Source: Adiantum capillus-veneris (lineage: Eukaryota; Streptophyta; Polypodiopsida; Polypodiales; Pteridaceae). From it: a DNA stretch of 64,000 nt. Below the pieces are notes generated by a model. The model was not told the DNA's origin. It saw only the letters and a list, made by a program, of their open reading frames with translations, and did no database searches. Below, one piece after another: positions 56,550 through 64,000 of this stretch (position 1 is its first letter; every line of letters starts with the position of its first letter). A program made the translations under genes and the position numbers. The DNA lies in assembly GCA_014529385.2 (NCBI GenBank), contig CM043959.1:4521045-4585044 (forward strand). The letters run 5' to 3'.

Positions 56550-57801
56550 AAAACTGAAGAATCACATTGAGCATGCTTCACAAGAATGGTCGTATCCGCC
56601 GAGACATGAGTTGTATTGACCACAAATTTTGCTTTATCTTCAGCAAAGGCTGGTTGTTCAAAATTCGATAATGTTTCCGTGTTGGAATTTTTTTTCAAAT
56701 TAGACGGATTTGGTCTCTTTGGACATTGATACCATCTATGGTCACTACCACAAATTGTATATGAAGTCGAAGAAACATTTGACGAAGAGCCTTGCTGACT
56801 ATTGGAATGCCGATCTTGAGAAAAATCACGTCCTTTACCACGATCAAGTGGAGTATTTGAAAAAGATCTTCTTTGATATTGCCGATCTTGAGAGTAGAAT
56901 CTTGAAGTTGAATTAGGCACTGAGATTGATGCTGCTGACTTTGGCTATAGCGTTCTCTACGATCGCGCTGTGAAAAGCGAGCGCTATGTGAAGATCGATC
57001 ACCAGGGAGAAAATTCCATGCAGGGCGTCGATTATCGCCAAGACGTTCCACATAGACAATTGCAGCATCTAAGGTGATAGGGTTGTATTTGTGTACATCC
57101 TCCTTCAGGGTTGGTTCAAGCCGGTCAATGAACTGTGTAGTTTATCAGAGGCTGAGATTCTCTATCTACAGAGTTAGTCTCTGAAACTCTGTGATATATG
57201 TGGCCAAGGAACCAATCTGGCTCAGGCGGCGAAGAGAGGACCGGGCATGAAAATCCGCATTGGTAGGTTCGAACACCTTGCGAATAGCATGCTGAAATTT
57301 GTCCCAAGAAGGTGTGTGTTTCCCATCAGCAACCCGTTGTTGCCACCACAGAAATGCTGAGTCCTTGAGCAGAGAACTAGCAAGTGCTACTTATTTGCTT
57401 TCTATCAAATCCGTGTTGGACAAGTAGACCTCCATTTTGAATAGCCATTGGTCTAGCATGCACTTGTTACTGCGACCATTATAGGGCTTAGGCAGTTTAA
57501 CATCCAATTTCTTCTTCTGTGCAGCATTGAATTTTTTATAAAGTAATTGAAGTTCACGATTGTCTACCTCATCTGTTGGATCTGGTTCGTTTTGTTTGTC
57601 CACAGAAGCTTCGGAAGAAGGTATCGAAGCAACATGTGTAGTCCGAGAAGCAGTATGATTAGTCCGTGATGAGTTTTGCGTTTGCATTTGCTCTAGGCGA
57701 GTGTTGATTGAGGTGACGCTTGTGGAAAGTGTTGCCATTTGTTCCTTGATAAGAGCAAGGGCATCCTCAGATTGACCTTCTCCATGGTGTGATGGCGGCA
57801 T
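56522..57801 (-). pseudogene. gag: Element H gag
   Basis: The minus-strand frame from Met 57801 gives MPPSHHGEGQSEDALALIKE, a coiled coil (ATLSTSVTSINTRLEQMQTQ), then the capsid (LDVKLPKPYNGRSNKCMLDQ, WLFKMEVYLSNTDLI). A stop follows, then in-frame SAFLWWQQRV and HAIRKVFEPTNADFHARSSL. A basic region precedes a knuckle lacking its first Cys (YTICGSDHRWYQCP). Several stops are present. The pattern is the standard Retrotrans_gag layout. Confidence 0.78.
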
Positions 57802-58755
57802 GGTTACGCCTTAGAGGAAACTCGAGTAGGTGCAGGAGCAGGTTCTCGAAATGGTTCTAGGATGGGTGCTCCTAGAGCGGAAACTCTGGTTGGAATGGGT
57901 TCTGGAGGATGTGCTATGATTATTAGCTCGCGGGCGGAAAAATGTTCTGGTTCAGGAGCCGGCAGAGGCAAAAGAGGATTCTCTGGAAGGATTTCTTCAG
58001 GCAGTGTCTATGTACGACAAGTACGGAATTGGCACATCATAGGTGTCATCATCCATGAGGAGGGCAAGGCCGATACGCATGACTCGCCTCAAGGGGAAAT
58101 GTGCGCAACAATGCCAGCGTTGGAGAAATCCTTTGGAAGGATGGTACGTAGAGAGATTTTGCTGGCTTTCATTTTATTAAGTTCTCTTTTGGGTTAATTA
58201 ATGCCAAGTCACCCCCTTTGGCCGGCTACCCAATTTTGGGGCCGGTGGGCAACTTCAAAAAAAATATAGGCTATTACAAGGTGCAGCGAGCGTTAAAAAC
58301 TCTTATCGTAACTTTCAGCCAAAGTAAGCATTGCCAGCGCAAAAGAAGACAAATCCGCCGTGCGCGTAATCACCCAGCAAATAAAACGTCAAACATTGCT
58401 CAATGCTGCTGCTTGGGAAGGGATTCGGCGCCAGAGAAGTTTGCTGCCCAAGGGATTGGACGCCAACGAATTTGTTGCCCAATGGGTGTGACCATTCGTA
58501 GGAGAAGTGGCCGATCGTGATGACCTTTCGTTAGAAAGGGTGCGAGCACGGAGAAGCGAACGGGTACATAATTTTGCCGGGTCCATTGCACACACTCATG
58601 GCTGTCCCTTTCTGTTTATGTTGCTTTTATATGCGTAGAATTAAATTAGTTACCTCATACGCGTAGTCGAAGTGCACCATCTTTCCGCTGCTGCCATACA
58701 ACACAGGAGGTGAGGGTTGCGGGTAGGGTAGGCAACGACGAGCGTAGGTAGATGC
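57802..58755. other. Leader of element H, no gene recognised
   Basis: The stretch between gag and the inserted + strand LTR holds only short frames. The + strand frame 57862-58197 is Gly/Ser-rich with no known motif and is probably chance. Confidence 0.4.
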
Positions 58756-60190
58756 TGTCACGAGGACGTGGCAGTTATTAACCATGTCACAGAGATGTGG
58801 CAACTGCTAACCTTGGTTGTTGGTTTCTTTCCAATGGGGTTTATTTTATTTGTTTTGAGACCCTCTTTTTGAAGTAGCAAACGGTCGGACATTGTATGGC
58901 CAATGTGAACGATAGATTCACCCGCAGACGGGAAGTGTGCGGCATTGGAATTCGTATGGTAAGAGGATGTCTAGGCTCAGAGCAAGATCATATAGGTTCC
59001 CCCGTCGCACTTAGCAAGTTGGTGGATACTAGGAAGTGAACTCAATTAAGGCGTAAAGTCAAGGTGGGACTACCAACAAAAAGTATCCAACAGTTGGGCC
59101 ACATTGCATTTTTGGATGCGGTCCCAATGAGGATAGATGGTCAGAAGACTAGTGGGAGCCCAACGGAAGCATCTCCTAAAATTTAGGGAACTGCTATTTT
59201 GGGCCGTGAAATGTGTTCACGTCATTACCTCCGGTATGACTAGGGGAACATTTTATAACTCTGCCGTGAAGTCAACTGGGCAACCGGTCAGGATATTTTT
59301 AAGCGGCGAACCCGAAACGGGCAAATGCTTGTAAATGCGCCAAGTGTCGAATTTTCATGCACTTTCCTCTTGCAGAAAAATGGGCGCTGATTTTTAAGCT
59401 GGGAGAGGCCTCATTTGCAACCTGTCACAGGTTAAGAGCTATGGAGTGCTTTCTTTCCCTCTCATGTACAGTGTGGTGCTAGGAGTGATGCCCTGCACAC
59501 TACACACTGCTCTCTCTCTCCCCTACGTGCAGTTATGTGATGCCCCACAAGAGGGCTACTCATTTGACTGATGTACAGTTGTGTGGGTTCATGCTTTTGT
59601 GCTGAGGCAAGAGCCTCCTTGAGCAGGAACAGGGGTAGCTAACTGCTGCTCCAAAGCAGGCACTGGTGAGGGTCATAACCTCACCGTACAGGTGCAAAAT
59701 CAGCGCTGTGTATGCGCTGTAAATTCACTGTTTTTCAGCCGTACGGACGCCAGGATCATTGGGAATCGTGCCCCACTGGCAGAGGACAGTTAGGGGACTG
59801 TTTGGGGCTGAAAACAGGGCAAAAACCAGTAAATACAGCATGCTGAATTTACTGTTTTTGGACATGAATCAGAGGGTATACGACAGTGCAAGCGAGTTCC
59901 AGCAGGGGAATTGGTTTCGTGCAAGTTTTGGGGCTGTTATGCTGCCGAAATTTGGCCAAATCAAATGGTATCTAGGTGGATACACGTGAAGGATTCCCAG
60001 GACTTTACCTTGTAATTTACCCTCCTAAAGAATAAAGAAATACCGAAAGGGCGCCAATTTTGGGGCCTACAGGTTGTCGGCGTCTGCTCGGAGCATTCTA
60101 GCTGCCGAGCCGTGTGTGTATTCAAGTGTTAATTCCTGTCGCAGGTTCTCTTTGTAAAGTGCTCTGTGTGTAAGTCTAAAGTAAAGAATT
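58756..60190 (+). repeat. Solo-like LTR related to Gypsy-G LTR (G2)
   Basis: It starts TGTCACGAGGACGTGG and shares ordered blocks with 51670-52961, including GGACATTGTATGGCCAATGTG-like sequence, CTCTCTCTCCC, AATAAAGAAATACCG (60031) and GTGCTCTGTGTG near the end. No internal region of its own is attached. The right edge is approximate, and no clear target duplication was found. Confidence 0.65.
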
Positions 60191-60264
60191 TCGGGTGAAA
60201 GCCAACGCCTACCGCCCTACGGGCCGGTTTCAAACGCCAAGTCCAGGGGCCCGAGAAAAATTTT

Positions 60265-60277
60265 GCTCTTGATACCA
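60265..60277 (-). other. Primer binding site of element H
   Basis: The complement reads TGGTATCAAGAGC, one extra A from the tRNA-Met consensus, one base inside the 5' LTR end at 60279. Confidence 0.7.
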
Positions 60278-60278
60278 C

Positions 60279-60547
60279 TGTGGGGATTAGTGATGCTAAT
60301 CCTATAAATAAGACTTAAAACTTCATACTTAAGATCAAATTGAGACTCAAGAGACTGAATGTATGTTTGATTAATTGAATGAATGCTTTAAAATCGAGTA
60401 CAATAGGCTCCTTGTATAGGAGATGAAGAGACACGTCTCATGGTGAAGAGACGCGACTTTAGACGTAAAGACACATCCTTTCGACGAAGAGCTGCAACCA
60501 TCGGAGAAAAAGTCGCAACCGTAGGGCGAAGGGGTGTGATTAGTCGT
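60279..60547 (-). repeat. Truncated 5' LTR of element H
   Basis: It matches 54985-55260 (ACTTAAAACTTCATACTTAA, TTGTATAGGAG, 20-21-bp units) and stops abruptly inside the unit array. Confidence 0.78.
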
Positions 60548-60923
60548 TTGTAATTGGGCACTTAAGTGTCTTGAGACACTAAAGTGTCCTGTTTTCCTAC
60601 CAAAGTTTTGGTAACTTACGTGTCAAGCTAGAAAGAGTTTTTTTACACCTTGCTTTTACCATAGGTTGGTTATAAGGGAAAGAAAACATTGGATTTTTCT
60701 CCATGTCAAAATACAAGCCCTATGGAGAGAATTATGGTAAGTTCTAAGTTGTAAATTTTTTGTCAAAAATAATCATAAAATTCTTTGCTCTTTTTGTAAA
60801 GATGACCTTTTTTAGGTTTGTAAAATCAGTGTTAATACTTAGTGTTGCAAAACAATGGAATGCCCTTCAAGAACTAGTTTCCAAGACACTTGCAAGTTAT
60901 AGACATAATTTCATACTTGAGCA
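60548..60923. other. AT-rich spacer with clustered palindromes
   Basis: No gene is seen. AGTGTCTTGAGACACT and ACCAAAGTTTTGGT lie within 50 bp of each other (60560-60615). Confidence 0.45.
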
Positions 60924-61478
60924 TGTAACAAACTTGGACACATTAAGTCAAGATTCTATCGTGACACAGCAAAGATTCACTTCAAATTAATTGACAGAAC
61001 AAAAGAGAGACGACACGGCTTGGTGTAGTTCCGTGCCAAGAGGTATTGGCCCCAAAGACCGGTGCCCCTTTCGGTGTTTATTTTTATATTAAGCTATGTG
61101 CAAAGTACAACTGAGCCCGCGGGTGCTCACTCTCAGTCTTAGCGTCCAGATGCTCTGAGAAGTGAGTCCTTAAGGCTTCTTTTAAACACTTTATAAGGGA
61201 TACTAAAAGCAGAGCCCCAAAAGCTTCTCAACTCAAAAGCAATAATCTCCAAAAGTTGGCAACGCAAAACGCGAAGCATTTGTACTGCTGTCCGTAAATC
61301 GCGGCGATCCGTACGGTATGCCACGTCAGCGAGCATAAATTGTGGCGATCCGTATTGCCAGCCCGCCAATGCTTTTCTTTTATTTTTTTATTATTTCCAA
61401 GGTCCCCTCGTCCCTTGGCCATAACAACTTGTTAGGGTGTGTGTTCGGGGGGCTCTGCCACGTCACCAGTTTGTGACA
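60924..61478 (-). repeat. 3' LTR K, minus strand
   Basis: The minus strand starts TGTCACAAACTGGTGACG after the purine tract AAGAGGGGGGTA and ends CAAGTTTGTTACA. It has the shared core (complement of 61048-61079) and U3 block. It is the 3' LTR of a minus-strand element whose pol is at 61479-61768. Confidence 0.82.
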
Positions 61479-61768
61479 TACCCCCCTCTTGAAAGAATTG
61501 TAATTGCCCTCAATTATGCCTCCCAAACCCTCGAAGCTTCTACGATGAATCGCAGAAATAGCCAAGACTAGGGACTTCCGAGACAATGCATCTGCCGCCA
61601 AGTTTTTCTGCCCTTGAACATGGACGATCTGGAAGTGAAACTGTGACAAGATGTTAGCCCATCGCATCTGCTTTTCCGAAAGCTGCTTCTGTGACAAAGT
61701 GTAAACTTTGATGATCAGTGAAGACCGTGAAATCGGCTCCGAGTTGTAACGTCGCCAGTGAGCAAGAG
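61479..61768 (-). pseudogene. RNase H remnant of element K
   Basis: The minus-strand text reads LAHWRRYN, then (shifted) GADFTVFTDHQSLHF, then RWANILSQFHFQIVHVQGQK and NLAADALSRKS. This is the end of Gypsy RNase H, close to the Gypsy-G sequence. About 100 bp later the purine tract and LTR follow, so integrase and chromodomain are deleted. The 5' side is cut by the LTR of element J. Confidence 0.8.
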
Positions 61769-62279
61769 TGTCACAAAGTGATGACATGGCGGACAACAGA
61801 AACCCTAAAATTCCTGCAAACCCTAATTTCTGCCAGAAACCCTAATTTCCGGAAATCGTAGGGGCTATTTTTTTTTTTTGAAAATGATGAGCGACGCGAA
61901 TCTTGTTTTTTTTTTTTTAATAAAAAAAGAGAAAAGACTCTCTAAGAAAGAGAGAGAACTGATGCTTTTTATTTTAAAAGCTTTTGGGGCTCTGCTTTTG
62001 GGCATCCCTTGTATCTTTAAATAAGTGGTGAGGGCTTCACTTCTCAAAGTATCTGGACGCAGAGTCTGAGAGTGAAACCCTAACCACTCTCTTGTACTTC
62101 GATGATTGATTAATACAAAAAGAAATACCGAAAGGGGCGCCAGTCTTTGGGGCCAATATCTCTAGGCACGGAACTCCACCGGGCCAGTGCAAATCTATTG
62201 TGATCTGTGAATTGTTTTGAAGTGGTTATTTGGTGCTGTCGCGGTTGATTCTTGACTTGGAGTGTCCAAGTCTGTTACA
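61769..62279 (+). repeat. 5' LTR of element J
   Basis: The LTR is 511 bp, TGTCACAAAGTGATGACATG to GTCTGTTACA. It contains three ACCCTAA-type units (61800-61854), two poly-T tracts (from about 61869 and 61904), the U3 block CTCTGCTTTTGGGCATCCCT and the shared core (62123-62154). Confidence 0.88.
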
Positions 62280-62280
62280 G

Positions 62281-62292
62281 TGGTATCAGAGC
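62281..62292 (+). other. Primer binding site of element J
   Basis: TGGTATCAGAGC is a perfect tRNA-Met primer consensus one base after the LTR. Confidence 0.92.
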
Positions 62293-62350
62293 ACGGCCGA
62301 TTTCTCTTCTACGGGAAATCCGATCCCCGAATTTTTTTTCCGCGGCACCT

Positions 62351-63960
62351 ATGGCTTCAGGCAATGATCAATCGACTCCCTCTGCATCTCAAGATGCGAG
62401 CAGGGATCACAACGAAGATTCCGGCAGAGAGTATGGCCCGCCTTGGCCTACTTAGGCGGAGCGGCGAGAGATGGAGCGTCACCAGTTGATCGGCGATGCA
62501 ACAAAGATGATGCTCAATTTTGCCAAGGACCCGAAGATGGCAAAATATATGAACCAGACCTCTTTGGAAGAGGTACAGATGGAGTGGCAAAGAACCACAA
62601 CACCACTCCCGAAACCCGCTCTCAAGAAACCTTCTGCCTCCAAGAAAATATATGGAGAAGGAACTGGAGAACGTGGTTTATGCACGGATTGGTCAACTTT
62701 TTGATGCGCAAAAGAAAGCCAAAAAGCACTGCAAAAAAAAAGCAGAAGAAAAGCGTTGACTTCCCGGGATATTTGGGTCGTCAATCGACTTTTGACAAGG
62801 CAAAGAAACAGAAGAAGCGTGTTCGATTTGAAGGAGTACCCAGTTCTTCTTCTTCTTCTTCTTCTGACAGTTCTTCTAGCTCTTAAAAGCGAAGCAAGAA
62901 ACAAAGCTTCAGAAAGGGCAAGAAAAAGGCAAAGAAGGCTACATCTCGCCTAGAGACTGACAGTTCTACTAAGGACTCGTCTACAGACAGCTCAGATTCC
63001 GATGACGGAAAGTTTTATGCGAACAAGAAGAATTTTTACAAAGCCAACTAGTATGACTTTCTTGAAGATAAAAGCAAGAAAGTCCGAGAGTTTTAAGGAA
63101 GGTGGCCACTCGATCAAGTTTGATACTTTTCAGGATACTCAGATGCTTCGAAGGCTTTGTCTTTTATACAGCAGTTTGACATCGCTTTCGCGGGAGGACG
63201 CTATTCAGAGCACTCCAAGATTTGGAGAGCTGCCTCTTAGTTTAAGGAGAATGCTCGTACTTGGTGGTCCACGCTTCTATTAAGCAAGATTGTGCCAGTT
63301 ACATGGCTGAAATTCAAGAGGATTTTTATTTCTTCTTGGTTGAGTCAAGAGTTTGAGCGAGATATACGAGCTGCTTGGAACCATCTCCGGATGACCAAGA
63401 GCGATACAGTGAATTCTTATTGTGAAAGATTCTGGAGCTCTTTTCTACCCGCCTCTTCATTCAAGAAGATCTCGTTTAGAGAACAGATTGAGCGATTTAC
63501 CTTGGGTCTACCTACAGATATTCGAGATCACTGCTTGGAACAGAAGTCAGCTTCTATTCAGGAGTTGATGAGTCATGCGAAGCGGGGCTTTGCCATTCAC
63601 TCTGGCAGTCTGACCTACCCCACAGATGAGGCCATGACACAACGAGCCGAACAGACTTCTGGGAATGAAAGTAGAGAGAAAAAGAGCAACCGAGAGAAAA
63701 ATGATGCACGACCCAACCTTACTCCTGAGGAGAGAGCTCGCTTCAATAGAGAGGGGAAGTGCTTTGGATGCGGGGAACAGGGACATATCTCCGCGAAGTG
63801 CCCTAAAAAGGCACGGAAAGAACAGAATGATAAAGACGACGACAGGCCTGAGCGTTCGAGAGCAGCTGAGGAATGTGGCAGAAAAGGCAGATAGAAAAGC
63901 AGAACTGGTACCACATGGCGTGGGACCTGCACTGAATCTAATGAATGAAAGTACAAACTT
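62351..63960 (+). pseudogene. gag: Element J gag
   Basis: It opens MASGNDQSTPSASQDASRDH. An early TAG (about 62453) is followed in frame by RREMERHQLIGDATKMMLNF. Shifts occur in the Lys/Ser-rich linker and before the capsid. The 200-residue frame 63292-63894 holds the capsid C-terminus (WLKFKRIFISSWLSQEFERD, YCERFWSSFLPASSFKKISF) and an intact knuckle CFGCGEQGHISAKC. Downstream frames reach the window end near the protease start. It is the closest relative of the minus-strand gag at 52963-54393. Confidence 0.85.
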
Positions 63961-64000
63961 TGCCGCTTTTGGGGCAAAGTGAAAGATCAGGAAGCTCTTT

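Larger units (their letters stand above)
54985..60547 (-). mobile_element. Minus-strand Gypsy-like element H, gag-protease only
   Basis: The 3' LTR (54985-55414) follows the minus-strand purine tract AAATGGGAGAGAA. A truncated 5' LTR copy (60279-60547) is preceded on its inner side by the primer site TGGTATCAAGAGC (complement of 60265-60277). The interior encodes gag, a degenerate knuckle, a protease-like domain and an acidic linker, but no reverse transcriptase or integrase. Its leader region holds a + strand LTR of another family (58756 to about 60190). Confidence 0.8.
61769..64000 (+). mobile_element. Gypsy-like element J, truncated by window edge
   Basis: 5' LTR, tRNA primer site and gag are present in order on the + strand. 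The element runs off the right end. It inserted into element K's RNase H region. It is the best-preserved 5' end of the shared-core family in the window. Confidence 0.85.

Noticed and set aside
61139-61422. Minus-strand frames of 64-76 residues
   Set aside because: They fall inside the LTR K U3 and match homologous non-coding LTR sequence elsewhere.
1-64000. Search for CRISPR arrays, bacterial operons, rRNA and tRNA genes
   Set aside because: None were seen. Short repeats present are LTR-internal arrays or microsatellites, not spacer-separated repeats. tRNA-like matches are only the 12-base retroelement primer sites.

Overview
This is a transposon-dominated stretch of a large land-plant nuclear genome. 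The only convincing host gene is the 5' part of a plastid-type ferrochelatase on the + strand (three predicted exons, 39656-40362, with phase-compatible GT-AG introns). Its protein sequence is clearly land-plant-like. The rest is Ty1/Copia and Ty3/Gypsy (chromovirus) LTR retrotransposons in nested layers, with telomere-like TTTAGGG units inside some LTRs. No bacterial-type operons, CRISPR arrays, rRNA or tRNA genes were seen. The repeat load fits a fern, lycophyte, conifer or other large-genome plant, but the species cannot be fixed from this sequence.

Layout, left part. 162-6559 is a gag-only LTR element with very long (2.1 kb) LTRs and unrecognised acidic reading frames. 6941-15794 is a minus-strand LTR element with an unrecognised coiled-coil product. 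It was split by an almost intact Copia element (9942-15449, target duplication CTATT, one in-frame stop). 15988 to about 29650 is an older, decayed Copia element. Its integrase was split by an 8.7 kb chromovirus (19393-28059, target duplication ATAGA) that has lost its reverse-transcriptase catalytic region. 29655-32121 is a small LTR element without recognisable pol. 32122-39280 is mostly unassigned sequence with scattered minus-strand zinc knuckles, primer-binding-site-like sequences and one coherent Cys-rich frame.

Right part. From about 41 kb, just downstream of the third ferrochelatase exon, the window is filled by related Gypsy elements in both orientations. Most share an LTR core (ACCGAAAGGGGCGCC followed by AGTCTTTGGGGCC) that occurs eight times between 41.4 and 62.2 kb. 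They include a chromovirus whose pol lies in a single frame broken only by stop codons (46472-51669, 3' LTR to 52961), a gag-integrase chimera (43.7-44.8 kb), a minus-strand gag-protease element with a 21-bp-period LTR array (54985-60547), a solo-like LTR (58756 to about 60190), and a fresh-looking element running off the right edge (61769-64000).

No further ferrochelatase exon was found. Either the gene is truncated or its third intron is at least 23 kb and hosts this whole retrotransposon cluster. I found no clear new cellular system. The best novelty candidates are the uncharacterised element-encoded proteins, the composite and inverted-repeat structures, and the LTR arrays.
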